Shown one piece after another: positions 16,104-25,112 of a stretch of 64,000 nucleotides of DNA. Each line of letters starts with the position of its first letter. The stretch's first letter is position 1. The stretch lies in contig CAVQDO010000008.1 of assembly GCA_963711255.1 (NCBI GenBank), positions 248,001-312,000 on the forward strand. The letters are read 5' to 3'. The notes under the pieces were generated by a model. It had not been told where the DNA came from, did not search any database, and saw only the letters and a list, made by a program, of their open reading frames with translations. The stretch is from GCA-2746365 sp963711255 (lineage in GTDB: Bacteria > Pseudomonadota > Gammaproteobacteria > SZUA-229). The position numbers and the translations under genes are program-made.

Positions 16104-16901
16104 TCAGGCTTGATGCGCCACCTGCCGGGTTATCAACTGGTACCAGCGATCAATCAATGCGGTCATTTCATCATAAAAGGTTTGCGTGCTGTAAGTGGTC
16201 GCGCTCTCCTCTGTTAGCTGTAAAACTCGGCGCAACAGGCTTTCGCTGGTACTGACAATAGAGTCATCCGGTATATTCTTTGACAGCTGCAGCAACGCCT
16301 GGCTTGCATGCTGGCTATGGTCGCTGATAGACAGGCTGATACGGCTTTCTTCCAGCGGATCACTCTGGCTCAGGGTATGCACGCCCAGTGTTCGCAGCAT
16401 ACCCAGGTGCTCGATCAGCGGCAGCCAGTGGTTAATAATTTGAAAACGGTTATCGCCGAGGCATTTCGGCTCGTCATCGGCCAATGTTTGCAGCACACCG
16501 ATAAGTCCGAGCACAACTTCATTATGTGCAAAAAGGTTGGTAACAAAATCCAGGTCACGCCAGTTGTTTCTCAGTGATTCCCAGCGCCCCTGCACAGTCT
16601 GCCACTGCGGACTGCTGAATACATGATGTTTTTCGCCAAACTGCTCTGCCAGCGAATGCATCGAACGGTGCAATGAATGTTCCGTCAATGCCATCTCATC
16701 ACGAAAGTTTGCCTCACCATTATGAATGGCAACACTAATCACGCGATGACGCTGCATTTCCCGAACAAGGTGCAGCAATACCAGGCAAACATCAACAGAA
16801 TGCTGGTTTTTCACCGCACCCGGGATACATAAACCCGTACGCTTATAAATAATAAAAACTAACAGGAAACAAACAACACAGGCGAATACTATTTCAATCA
16901 T
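16104..16901 (-). CDS. Membrane-anchored protein with a NIT-like helical domain
   Basis: About 265 residues from ATG 16901, preceded by AGGTG. A frame from TTG 16949 is longer but has no good ribosome site. One N-terminal helix (IEIVFACVVCFLLVFIIY) anchors it. The rest is all-helical and soluble. LVREMQRHRVISVAIHNGE (about 46-64) resembles the start of NIT (nitrate- and nitrite-sensing) domains, where the conserved arginine-rich helix follows E(L/M)QRER. No kinase, cyclase or methyl-accepting domain is fused, which is unusual since NIT domains are normally inputs to those. Assignment to NIT is tentative. No neighbour explains its role. Confidence 0.55.
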   Translation of the reverse strand: MIEIVFACVVCFLLVFIIYKRTGLCIPGAVKNQHSVDVCLVLLHLVREMQRHRVISVAIHNGEANFRDEMALTEHSLHRSMHSLAEQFGEKHHVFSSPQWQTVQGRWESLRNNWRDLDFVTNLFAHNEVVLGLIGVLQTLADDEPKCLGDNRFQIINHWLPLIEHLGMLRTLGVHTLSQSDPLEESRISLSISDHSQHASQALLQLSKNIPDDSIVSTSESLLRRVLQLTEESATTYSTQTFYDEMTALIDRWYQLITRQVAHQA

Positions 16902-17121
16902 TATGCTTAACACACCTTCAGCAACCGCAATAAAAACCAGCCGCGACAAAAAATTATCACTTAACTATGTGTATGCACTATCTATGCCACCCAGTCAGTT
17001 GAAACAAAATATTTGATTCGCGTAATCATTGTGATTAGTATCAACAGAAAACAGCAGGATGCCGTAATGACATATCAACTTCAAAGTTTAGCCATCGTTT
17101 ATCAACAATGGCGCACCAGAA

Positions 17122-17709
17122 ATGACCTATAAAGAATGGCTTAGCGCGATAGCCATCGCCTTAACGTTTATTGCATTCCTGCCCTATATACGCTCAATCC
17201 TGCAGGGAAAAACCAAACCGCATGTATTTTCCTGGATAATCTGGGGATCTACAACCTTTGTTGTATTTCTGGCACAGCTGGCAGATAAAGGCGGCGCCGG
17301 TGCCTGGCCAATCGGGGTTTCCGGCATCATCACACTCTACGTGGCTGTTCTTGCTTTTATAAACAGGTCTGACTGTTCCATTACGCGCTCGGACTGGTTG
17401 TTTTTTAGCGTGGCGATGGCCTCGTTGCCACTCTGGTATGTAACGGCCGACCCATTATGGGCTGTCATTGTTTTGACGACTGTGGATGTCCTTGGTTTTG
17501 GCCCGACATTACGCAAAGCTTATGATTATCCGTTAGAGGAAAAACTGACCTTCTTTGTTTTTATTGCTGCGCGCAATATTATTTCCATAGCCGCGCTGGA
17601 ACATCTTTCCATGACAACCCTGCTATTCCCGGCAGTAACGGCTATCGCATGCCTGTTGTTAATTCTGATAGTATTGATCAGGCGACAAATGCTGACCGGC
17701 AGCAACTAA
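17122..17709 (+). CDS. Multi-pass membrane protein, PQ-loop/SWEET-like
   Basis: A 195-residue inner-membrane protein with about seven helices. Two similar units can be seen. IAFLPYIRSILQGKTKPHVF (about 17-36) and DVLGFGPTLRKAYDYPLEEK (about 127-146) each have a proline at the helix end and a short basic or acidic loop. That layout recalls semiSWEET and PQ-loop carriers, which have two three-helix units joined by one helix. The transported molecule is unknown. Neighbours do not help: a CBS protein follows 90 bases later and may be cotranscribed. Confidence 0.65.
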   Translation: MTYKEWLSAIAIALTFIAFLPYIRSILQGKTKPHVFSWIIWGSTTFVVFLAQLADKGGAGAWPIGVSGIITLYVAVLAFINRSDCSITRSDWLFFSVAMASLPLWYVTADPLWAVIVLTTVDVLGFGPTLRKAYDYPLEEKLTFFVFIAARNIISIAALEHLSMTTLLFPAVTAIACLLLILIVLIRRQMLTGSN

Positions 17710-17799
17710 TCTTACCGTGAGCGCAGCTCAACCAGGCAGCACTGTCATTATTTAACTTTGAATAAAAATGGCGTCTTGATAAATGGACGTTTATAGAAA

Positions 17800-18213
17800 A
17801 TGAAAATAAATGAAGTAATGAGTTCGTCCATAGTTACCGTCGATATGGATGATAACTTGAGAACTATCAAGAACATTTTTGATAACGCACATTTTCGCCA
17901 CCTGCTGGTCGTTGAAAAAGGTGTTTTATTTGGCGTGATTTCAGACAGAGACCTGCTTAAATCGATCAGCCCTGAAATCGGCACCATCAGCGAAACCGCG
18001 AAAGATATTGCCAGCCTGAACAAAAAAGCCCACCAGATTATGAGCAGAAAACCTGTAACCATGACTGCAGATGCCAGCATCGATGACGCAATCGACATTT
18101 TTAATAAGCAGCGAATTTCCTGTATACCGGTGGTTGATGACGAAAATCATCCCATGGGTATTTTAAGCTGGCGTGACATTTTAAAAGTTGTCGGCGGTAA
18201 GGCAAAAAACTGA
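17800..18213 (+). CDS. Stand-alone two-CBS-domain protein
   Basis: A 137-residue protein made of two CBS domains and nothing else. CBS1 spans about 1-60 (MSSSIVTVDMDD, HFRHLLVVEKGVLFGVISDR) and CBS2 about 75-135 (MSRKPVTMTADASIDDA, ISCIPVVDDENHPMGILSW). Such pairs bind adenosine nucleotides and act as regulatory modules for enzymes or transporters in trans. The partner is not identifiable from the context. The gene converges on deaD, with a shared hairpin between them. Confidence 0.93.
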   Translation: MKINEVMSSSIVTVDMDDNLRTIKNIFDNAHFRHLLVVEKGVLFGVISDRDLLKSISPEIGTISETAKDIASLNKKAHQIMSRKPVTMTADASIDDAIDIFNKQRISCIPVVDDENHPMGILSWRDILKVVGGKAKN

Positions 18214-18277
18214 CACTAACGATTTGATCACGACGATAATAACAGAAGTAATAAAAGACTGGCGCGTTACACAGGAA

Positions 18278-18335
18278 CTATGCCTGCCACCCCGAGCACC
18301 GGCCTGTCATGCCGGTAACGGGTGACACAGCATAG
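18278..18335. terminator. Branched hairpin between convergent genes
   Basis: Outer arms CTATGCCTG and CAGCATAG, middle ACCC and GGGT, and inner ACCGGC and GCCGGT nest around a short loop. It lies between the CBS gene and the deaD stop on the other strand and would serve both directions. There is no T run. Confidence 0.5.
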
Positions 18336-18345
18336 CTACTGATAG

Positions 18346-20262
18346 TTACTTCCTGCGTACGGTGCGCTTACTGTTCTGTAATTTTAATTTCCCTGTCTTT
18401 CTTTCATTATTACCACGGCCGTCAGTACCACGACCTGCCGCTTTACTATTTCCTGCTGGTTTAATATCAGGACGAGTATCGGCTTTTGGTTTTTTAGCAG
18501 GCGCTGAACCTTTCTCCGATGACTCAGCTGATATTTTCAGCTGCTGACCCGACACCCAGACTTTTTTCAGCGTATAAAGTAATTCTTTCGGCATACCTTC
18601 CGGTAAATCCACCGTACTATGGTCATCGTAAATAGAGATACGGCCAATGTATTTGCTTTCTATATCGGCCTCGTTGGCGATAGCGCCAACAATATTTCCG
18701 GGTTTAACTTCGTGATTATGCCCGACTTCGATACGGTAACGCTGCATGCCTTCATCTAACGAGGTATCTCTTGGCTGGCGCTCTTTTCTTGGCGGACGAT
18801 CACCCTGCTCTGACCTTTCGCGACGAGGACGATCTTCTCTATTTCGGTCTCTGCCTCTGTCACGGCCCCTGTCATTACTGCGATTGTCCTTGTCCCAGTC
18901 TTCCCGGCCTTTGGATTTTCTCTGCGGTTTATTTGATAACAGAAAATCATTATCACCTTGCACCATGAGTGCAAGTGCCGCAGCAATTTCCAGCGCTGGC
19001 ACGTTATGTTCCTGCGAATATTTTTCAATCAATTCAGAGAATATCACCGTATTATCATTCGCCAGGGCGTCCGTTATACGCTGCTTGAACTTATCGATAC
19101 GTTTGTCATTAATAATTTCTGTGGAAGGCAGCTCCATCATTTCGATCTTCTGCCGGGTTGCTCTTTCAATATCATTGAGCATACGTTTTTCACGGGGTGC
19201 AACAAACAGGATAGCTTCACCGTGACGGCCGGCACGGCCAGTACGTCCAATGCGATGAACGTAAGACTCGGTATCCTGTGAAATATCGTAATTAACCACG
19301 TGAGAAATTCTTTCTACGTCAAGGCCACGAGCAGCAACATCGGTAGCCACCACAATATCCAGTTTGCCTTTCTTTAAATCGTTAACCGTACGCTCACGCA
19401 TATTTTGCGCAATATCACCATTAAGCGGTGAAGCAGCATAACCACGTGCTTTAAGCTTGTCGGCCAGCTCGACTGTGGAATTTTTTGTGCGCACGAAAAT
19501 AATCATGCCTTCAAATTCTTCAGCTTCAAGAATGCGGGTTAATGCATCCAGTTTATGCACGCCACTCACCGGCCAGAAGCGCTGGCGAATGGTATTAACG
19601 GTTGTGGTTTTTGTCTTGATCGTGATCTGTTCAGGATCATTCAAATATTTTGTAGCGATACGACGAATCTGCTGTGGCATTGTTGCCGAGAACAGGGCGA
19701 TTTGACGATCATCCGGTGTTTGCTCAAGAATCCATTCGACATCATCGATGAAGCCCATGCGCAGCATCTCATCCGCTTCGTCCAGTACCAGCGCCTGTAA
19801 ATTGCCAAGCTTCAATGTGCCCTTGCGGATATGATCCATGACCCTGCCCGGGGTACCGACAACTACATGTACACCGCGTTTCAGCGAACGAATTTGCCCG
19901 CCGTAATCAGAGCCGCCGTAAATAGGTAAAACATGAAAATCTTTCATGTAGGTGGCGTACTTCTGGAAGGCTTCTGCGACCTGAATGGCCAACTCACGTG
20001 TTGGAGCGAGCACCAGCAGTTGTGGATCTTTTTGTTTTAGATCCATGTTGGAAATTAATGGCAGAGCAAAAGCGGCTGTCTTACCGGTGCCGGTCTGCGC
20101 CTGGCCGATAATATCTCGACCTGCCAGTAATAATGGAATGGCCTGCGCCTGAATGGGTGACGGTGATTCGTAACCCACTTCGTTTAATATCTTGAGGAGT
20201 GATTTATTTAATTCTAAATCATTAAATGTCACTGACACGTCAGTGCCTGTATCTGAGCTCAT
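18346..20262 (-). CDS. deaD: DEAD-box ATP-dependent RNA helicase DeaD/CsdA
   Basis: A 638-residue RNA helicase that unwinds RNA in ribosome assembly and cold adaptation. It starts at ATG 20262 (MSSDTGTDVS) with AGGTAA upstream; a longer frame to 20355 lacks support. Motifs in order are the Q motif (GYESPSPIQ), AQTGTGKT (Walker A), PTRELA, TPGRV, LDEADEML (DEAD box), FSATMP, then ARGLDVE and YVHRIGRTGRAG. A C-terminal DbpA-type RNA-binding domain (about 480-560, HNHEVKPGNIVGAIANEADI) follows, preceded and followed by Arg/Asp/Gly-rich low-complexity arms (NRSNDRGRDRGRDRNR and a lysine-rich tail). This is the full CsdA layout. A leader of over 350 bases to the divergent gene leaves room for cold-shock control, which is known for csdA. 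Confidence 0.97.
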   Translation of the reverse strand: MSSDTGTDVSVTFNDLELNKSLLKILNEVGYESPSPIQAQAIPLLLAGRDIIGQAQTGTGKTAAFALPLISNMDLKQKDPQLLVLAPTRELAIQVAEAFQKYATYMKDFHVLPIYGGSDYGGQIRSLKRGVHVVVGTPGRVMDHIRKGTLKLGNLQALVLDEADEMLRMGFIDDVEWILEQTPDDRQIALFSATMPQQIRRIATKYLNDPEQITIKTKTTTVNTIRQRFWPVSGVHKLDALTRILEAEEFEGMIIFVRTKNSTVELADKLKARGYAASPLNGDIAQNMRERTVNDLKKGKLDIVVATDVAARGLDVERISHVVNYDISQDTESYVHRIGRTGRAGRHGEAILFVAPREKRMLNDIERATRQKIEMMELPSTEIINDKRIDKFKQRITDALANDNTVIFSELIEKYSQEHNVPALEIAAALALMVQGDNDFLLSNKPQRKSKGREDWDKDNRSNDRGRDRGRDRNREDRPRRERSEQGDRPPRKERQPRDTSLDEGMQRYRIEVGHNHEVKPGNIVGAIANEADIESKYIGRISIYDDHSTVDLPEGMPKELLYTLKKVWVSGQQLKISAESSEKGSAPAKKPKADTRPDIKPAGNSKAAGRGTDGRGNNERKTGKLKLQNSKRTVRRK

Positions 20263-20619
20263 GCTGTTACCTGTATGCGGCCTATATAAAAATATGGCCT
20301 GTAAAATGGAAGGGCTTGTATCGTTTCGGTTATCCCGGCCATAAAGGCCAGCCATGATATTTCATGGGATTTCTAAGCAGATAACCATAAGCCCTACCAC
20401 TCTATTCAGGACAACCTAACAGGTTCCTGACGCAACGTGGATCTGAGCTACATTCAAACGAGCTGTGTAGTTTAACCTTTATTAGAGAAGTTGCATATAC
20501 ATTTTTTCTTTAAAAACACAAAGTTACGTTTATTCTGGCGTTATACCCATGAACTTACTCAAGTTTTCCAATTTTGATAACACTGGCTATTTTCCAGTTT
20601 GTTCGTTTAAATACCACCG
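20263..20619. other. Divergent intergenic region, deaD leader
   Basis: This 357-base stretch must hold the promoters of leftward deaD and of the rightward pseudouridine synthase. It is AT-rich near 20480-20600. I see no gene, clear operator or terminator in it. A long 5' leader for deaD is plausible but not shown. Confidence 0.4.
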
Positions 20620-21444
20620 ATGACTGATGATATTTTCGATACTGGCCACTTCGAGCAGCACATTACCGTGACAAATTCTACGCAAACAGCAATAGACGTT
20701 CTCGCCGAGAATACACCGCTGAGCAAACAAAAGCTGAAAATGGCAATGAATAAAGGGGCTGTCTGGCTGGAGTCGGATGTGGGCATACATCGAATGCGCA
20801 GGGCAAAAAAAACACTAAGCGAAAACAACATCGTCCACCTTTATTATGATGAAGCGATTCTGAGTGCAGAGCCTGAAGCCGCGGAATTAATTGCTGACGA
20901 AGGCACTTACAGTATCTGGAATAAACCTTACGGCATGTACTCACAGGGATCAAAATGGGGTGATCACTGCAGCATCTATCGCTGGGCCGAGAACCACCTT
21001 AAACCAGAACGCCCGGCTTTCCTGGTGCACCGGCTGGACCGGGCTGCCCATGGACTGATCATGCTTGCGCATACAAAAAAGATGGCAGCTTTGTTATCTG
21101 CCCTGTTTGAAAAACGTGAAATACAGAAACAGTACAAAGCCACGGTAGAAGGTGTACCGGAAAACCTGGAACTACCCCTGTTAATCGATACCGAGATAGA
21201 TGGTAAACCCGCGCGCTCACACATTATTGCGTTAACGCCACATGAGGATAGCTCAGAAGTCATCATGGAAATTGAAAGCGGCAGAAAACACCAGGTTCGC
21301 ATACACATGGCCGAACTGGGTTACCCTATTGTTGGCGACAGGCTCTATGGTGCAAAACAGTCAAAAGAAAACTTGCAGCTGCAATCAAACTACCTGAAAT
21401 TCACCTGCCCGATTAGCAGTACGGTGCGAGAATATTCATTGTAG
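20620..21444 (+). CDS. RluA-family RNA pseudouridine synthase
   Basis: A 274-residue enzyme that isomerises uridine to pseudouridine in RNA. The N-terminal 60 residues form an S4-like RNA-binding fold (DVLAENTPLSKQKLKMAMNK). The catalytic domain starts at YSIWNKPYGMYSQGSKWGD. The active-site aspartate lies in VHRLDRAAHGLIML (about residues 131-144, with the D in HRLD), and later motifs KQYKATVEG and SGRKHQVRIHMAELGYPIVG complete the fold. The target site (tRNA or 23S rRNA position) cannot be read from sequence. It heads a rightward run with other small genes, including a SpoU methyltransferase, so a shared RNA-modification theme is likely. Confidence 0.93.
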   Translation: MTDDIFDTGHFEQHITVTNSTQTAIDVLAENTPLSKQKLKMAMNKGAVWLESDVGIHRMRRAKKTLSENNIVHLYYDEAILSAEPEAAELIADEGTYSIWNKPYGMYSQGSKWGDHCSIYRWAENHLKPERPAFLVHRLDRAAHGLIMLAHTKKMAALLSALFEKREIQKQYKATVEGVPENLELPLLIDTEIDGKPARSHIIALTPHEDSSEVIMEIESGRKHQVRIHMAELGYPIVGDRLYGAKQSKENLQLQSNYLKFTCPISSTVREYSL

Positions 21445-21493
21445 AATCCCAGAAACAACCAAAAAACGAAATAGAAACGATTATAGAAATATC

Positions 21494-21841
21494 ATGAACA
21501 ACAACAGTCAAACCACATCAACCGGCACTGCCAAAGTTATTTATATACTGTTACTGGTCGGTACCATTATTGGCATCACCGGTGTCATAGGCCTGATTAT
21601 GGCTTACGTCAACAAAGAAGATTCGTCAGACTGGCTACAGTCACACTACCAGTTTCAAATTCGCACTTTCTGGATCGGCTTTTTATACATGGTCATTGGT
21701 GTTGTATTACTGAATGTAATCATCGGCTATTTGATTCTTGTTTTTACTTTCTTCTGGATCGTTATCCGCTGCGCCAAAGGCCTGAAACAACTTGAAAATA
21801 ATCAGCCGGTCAGCAATGTTAAAAGCTGGATGTTTGCCTGA
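21494..21841 (+). CDS. DUF4870-like small membrane protein
   Basis: A 115-residue protein with three membrane helices (about 14-37, 57-82 and 83-94). The family-like motif SDWLQSHYQFQIRTFW lies between helices 1 and 2, and the end is a short amphipathic tail (KGLKQLENNQPV). This matches DUF4870/Tic20-like proteins, of unknown function. It is 50 bases after the pseudouridine synthase and 12 bases before the methyltransferase, so it is probably part of the same transcript. Confidence 0.8.
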   Translation: MNNNSQTTSTGTAKVIYILLLVGTIIGITGVIGLIMAYVNKEDSSDWLQSHYQFQIRTFWIGFLYMVIGVVLLNVIIGYLILVFTFFWIVIRCAKGLKQLENNQPVSNVKSWMFA

Positions 21842-21853
21842 TTTAACAGCGTC

Positions 21854-22378
21854 ATGTCTGACAATATTCAACTTGCCCATAAAGACCACCAGCCGTCAGC
21901 AAAGAAGTTTGCATTAAGCATTATTGCTAATGACATCAATAGCCCCGTCAATGTTGGCAGTCTGTTCCGTTTATCTGACGCAATGGGCATTGAAAAATTA
22001 TATTTATGCGGTGATACACCTGCCCCTCCTAATTCAAAAATCAATAAGACCTCTCGCTCAACAGAGAAATATGTTGCGCATGAAACCCATAGCGATGCAG
22101 AAGAACTGGTCAGGCAGTTAAAATCAAGCGGTGTTTTTATTATTTCATTAGAAATCACTTCATCAAGCATTGCTATCGATTCAGAACAATTCAAACAGCG
22201 CATCAATGCAAAGCAGCCTATATGCCTGATACTGGGCTCGGAAAATACCGGGGTAAAACCTGCCCTGCTAGAGTTATCTGATTTAACTGCACATATAACA
22301 ATGTATGGTAACAATTCATCGATGAACGTGGTAACGGCAACCGGTATCGCCTGTTATGAAATCACCAGTAAGCTGTAA
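21854..22378 (+). CDS. SpoU/TrmH-family RNA 2'-O-methyltransferase
   Basis: A 174-residue SPOUT methyltransferase that uses S-adenosylmethionine to methylate a ribose 2'-OH in RNA. Motif 1 is NDINSPVNVGSLFRLSDAMG (about 25-44), motif 2 ICLILGSENTGVKP (about 122-135), and motif 3 NNSSMNVVTATGIACYEI (about 155-172), which form the knotted cofactor site. It is a minimal form without an extra RNA-binding domain. The TAA stop is directly followed by the ATG of the next gene, so translation is coupled. Confidence 0.92.
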   Translation: MSDNIQLAHKDHQPSAKKFALSIIANDINSPVNVGSLFRLSDAMGIEKLYLCGDTPAPPNSKINKTSRSTEKYVAHETHSDAEELVRQLKSSGVFIISLEITSSSIAIDSEQFKQRINAKQPICLILGSENTGVKPALLELSDLTAHITMYGNNSSMNVVTATGIACYEITSKL

Positions 22379-22828
22379 ATGCTGGCAACTGTTTTATTAA
22401 CATTACACACGGTGCTTGCTTCAGCAGCAATGACAGGCAACTGTACTTTATCTGCTCCGCCGCACGATGCCGGTGAAACACAGGCACATGGCGTCATTCT
22501 CTACATTTATCCGCGCAGCCAAAACATTGACAAACAATACAACGGTTGCCAGACACAGTGGTTTTTTGATGAAGACCATTATCGCCGGTTAAGCGTCGTG
22601 CATTATGAAAATGGCATTGCCACAGGCTATGACAATATCAACCTCAGCAACCAGGTCGGTTACCATTGCCAGTATGTTAATGCACGATTAATCGAAGGTA
22701 ATGATAAACGCTGCCCGCAATATCAGCAGCTCAGTAAAAAAACATACCGGGCCGGCTGTTACAGCCAGTCAAAACTGAACAGCTCGGATTCTTATGAGCT
22801 TGCTTTTGCTGATTGCCAGTTAAAGTAA
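22379..22828 (+). CDS. Secreted cysteine-containing protein of unknown function
   Basis: A 149-residue protein with a signal peptide (about 1-17, cleavage near ASA). The mature part has six cysteines (GNCTLS, NGCQTQ, YHCQY, KRCPQY, AGCYSQ, ADCQLK), suggesting three disulfides in the periplasm. I do not recognise the family. The ATG follows the stop codon of the methyltransferase with no gap. The hairpin at 22808-22840 overlaps its end and can terminate the operon. Confidence 0.65.
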   Translation: MLATVLLTLHTVLASAAMTGNCTLSAPPHDAGETQAHGVILYIYPRSQNIDKQYNGCQTQWFFDEDHYRRLSVVHYENGIATGYDNINLSNQVGYHCQYVNARLIEGNDKRCPQYQQLSKKTYRAGCYSQSKLNSSDSYELAFADCQLK

Positions 22829-22840
22829 CAGGCAATCAGC
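22808..22840 (+). terminator. Operon-end hairpin
   Basis: GCTGATTGCC and GGCAATCAGC are perfect 10-base arms with a 13-base loop that includes the stop codon of the upstream gene. There is no T run. Nothing gene-like is seen from here to 22985. Confidence 0.55.
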
Positions 22841-22985
22841 GATGATCTGAAAATGAATTTAAAGCCCGCATAAGGATCCGCATTTAGCGCTAAGCAGTCA
22901 CTGCCTGGCAGTAAGGCGCTTATGTTACAACACGTACTTACAGATTAACTCCTGAAAACGTGAGCTTCACCCGGCCCTTTATGTA

Positions 22986-24215
22986 CTATGCAGTTTCGTC
23001 CGAGTCCGAGTCAGCTTCAACCACGTCATCCTGGACCAAACCGGCTGCCGGCGTTTTTATAGCCTTGTGAATAACAAATTTTTTGTTGCTGGCGATTATT
23101 TCACAGTTACCAAAAATCCGCTTTAATTTTGCATGATAGGCCAGGTGCCTGTTGCCGATCACCCATAGCTCACCTTTTTCTTCCAGTGCCTGCAATGATT
23201 CGGTAAACATCTGCCAGGCAACATTATCGTTGATAGCATTGTCCTGATGAAATGGCGGGTTACACAAAATTAGAGAAATACTTTCTTCAGCAATACCCTG
23301 CAGGCAGTCGGTCTGTAAAAACTCGGCTTCGCGAGTATCATCAAATACCGACATAAAATTATGAATGGATGATTCAACGGCCATGTATGATTCATCACAA
23401 AACAGTAATTTTGCCGCCGGGTTTTTAATCGCTGCCAGCAGGCCGATCACGCCGTTACCGCAACCCAGGTCAACAATGGTTTTATAAGCTTCACTGACCG
23501 GCAGGTTTTCGATAAAGAAACGTGCACCGACATCGAGCCGATCCTGTGAAAATACCGCAGCATGATTCGTGACTTCAATCTCAACATCGTCGAGCTGGTA
23601 AGGTAATTTATACGAACCCGGATATGGATTATCTGCTGGCTTTAATTGCTCATTAAACTCGCAGAATATTAATCGTGACTTCTTGCGCGCTAGCGAGGTT
23701 TTGGTCGGGCCGAGTATTTTTTCAAACAGCGCCATGGTAGACAGGTGAATATTTTTGGTCATGCCTGCCGCTATGATGATGGACGAACTCTTTAACGCGG
23801 GCCGAATGCGATGCAACTGATCCTCCAGCATCGCCAGGCTTTTCGGTACTTTTATTAACACAATGTCTGCACCGCTATCAAAAATGCTGTCCGCTGTTTC
23901 CATACTGTTTACGATAGATATCGCATCTTCATCAATATCATTAGCGTCTGCATTAACCTCAATACCCTGCATCGATAAATACGAATCGGTCATTACCACC
24001 GGGTTATAGTGATTTAGCGGAATCGAAAGGCCACCAAAAGCATCGTTAACAATAAGCAGGCCATTGCCTTTCTGCGGCAGATCGTTTTCGGCCAGGTAAT
24101 CCAGCAAATAGGTATCTGCTGCTTCCCATGCACGCAAGGTTTCATTTTTTCTTAAAGGAAAGCGCCTCAGTTGAAAAGAAGCGTTGCCTGTTTGCATTAA
24201 TGTTTCTATCGCCAT
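22986..24215 (-). CDS. rlmG: 23S rRNA guanine-N2 methyltransferase RlmG
   Basis: A 409-residue methyltransferase of the RlmG/RsmC type, which modifies guanine 1835 of 23S rRNA in E. coli. The N-terminal half is the inactive duplicate methyltransferase fold (GNGLLIVNDAFGGLS, SIIIAAGMTKNIH). The C-terminal half carries the cofactor site VDLGCGNGVIGLLA (about 247-260) and the catalytic NPPFHQ motif (about 318-323), specific for N2-guanine enzymes. The tail is acidic. The ATG abuts the kinase stop codon (24216-24218), so it is the last gene of the cobalamin-riboswitch operon by position. Whether the riboswitch really controls it is inference. Confidence 0.95.
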   Translation of the reverse strand: MAIETLMQTGNASFQLRRFPLRKNETLRAWEAADTYLLDYLAENDLPQKGNGLLIVNDAFGGLSIPLNHYNPVVMTDSYLSMQGIEVNADANDIDEDAISIVNSMETADSIFDSGADIVLIKVPKSLAMLEDQLHRIRPALKSSSIIIAAGMTKNIHLSTMALFEKILGPTKTSLARKKSRLIFCEFNEQLKPADNPYPGSYKLPYQLDDVEIEVTNHAAVFSQDRLDVGARFFIENLPVSEAYKTIVDLGCGNGVIGLLAAIKNPAAKLLFCDESYMAVESSIHNFMSVFDDTREAEFLQTDCLQGIAEESISLILCNPPFHQDNAINDNVAWQMFTESLQALEEKGELWVIGNRHLAYHAKLKRIFGNCEIIASNKKFVIHKAIKTPAAGLVQDDVVEADSDSDETA

Positions 24216-25112
24216 TTAATCATTCCACAACCACGCTGCACCCCTGACTCCCGATGAGTCACCATGCAAAGGCGGCATTAATTTAGTGTTAACCACATCA
24301 GAAAAAACGTACTCGCCCCAGAGTTTGGGTACATTTTTATATAATCGTTTTATATTTCCCATGCCACCGCCAAGCACGATGACGTCAGGGTCCAGTATAT
24401 TAATAACATGCGCCAGGCTTCTTGCCATACGGTCTTCATATCGCTGCAGGGTTTCATTGGCATCTTCATCACCAAATCGTGCTGCGTTATCCAGTGCTTG
24501 TGCATCGAGGAAAACATTGTTATGAATTTCATGATCGCGGGTTATGCCCGGCCCGGATAACCAGGTTTCGATACAGCCGCTTTTCCCGCAGTAACAGTCG
24601 GCGCCCGGTAATTCACTATCCATAGGCCAGGGCAAAGGGTTATGCCCCCACTCACCGGCAACAGCATTGGCGCCGAGTAATACTTTTTTATCGATCACCA
24701 CACCGGCACCCGTTCCTGTTCCGATGATGACACCAAATACAGTAGAGGCATCACTGGCAATACCATCAACCGCTTCCGAAAGCGCAAAACAGTTGGCATC
24801 ATTAGCGATGCGAATATCGCGTTGCAACAGTGTTTGCAAATCCGTTAATACCGGTTTTCCATTCATGCATACCGAATTAGAGTTACGCATCAAACCTGAT
24901 GCCGGTGATAACGAACCGGGCGTACAAATACCTATGCTGCCCTGTTCTGCGGTTTCTGTTTCAACCTGGCTTATTAGATCGGCGAGAGTATTTAAAGTAC
25001 CGCTGTAATCACCCTGCGGGGTAGTGACACGCTGGCGAAATAACTCATCGCCTGCATCTGATAAGGCGATACCTTCTATTTTAGTTCCACCCAGATCAAT
25101 GCCGATTTTCAT
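24216..25112 (-). CDS. mak: ROK-family sugar kinase, Mak-like (manno/fructokinase)
   Basis: A 298-residue hexokinase-like enzyme close to E. coli Mak, which phosphorylates fructose or mannose. MKIGIDLGGTKIEGIAL is the phosphate-binding start and IANDANCFALSEAVDG the catalytic Asp region. IIGTGTGAGVVI follows, then GEWGHNPLPWP and the zinc-binding cluster CYCGKSGCIETWLSG of ROK proteins. The end HGDSSGVRGAAWLW is nearly that of Mak. The start codon overlaps the adenosyltransferase stop by four bases. The overlap ties a sugar kinase to a B12 operon, which is odd. The substrate is inferred by similarity only. Confidence 0.92.
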   Translation of the reverse strand: MKIGIDLGGTKIEGIALSDAGDELFRQRVTTPQGDYSGTLNTLADLISQVETETAEQGSIGICTPGSLSPASGLMRNSNSVCMNGKPVLTDLQTLLQRDIRIANDANCFALSEAVDGIASDASTVFGVIIGTGTGAGVVIDKKVLLGANAVAGEWGHNPLPWPMDSELPGADCYCGKSGCIETWLSGPGITRDHEIHNNVFLDAQALDNAARFGDEDANETLQRYEDRMARSLAHVINILDPDVIVLGGGMGNIKRLYKNVPKLWGEYVFSDVVNTKLMPPLHGDSSGVRGAAWLWND

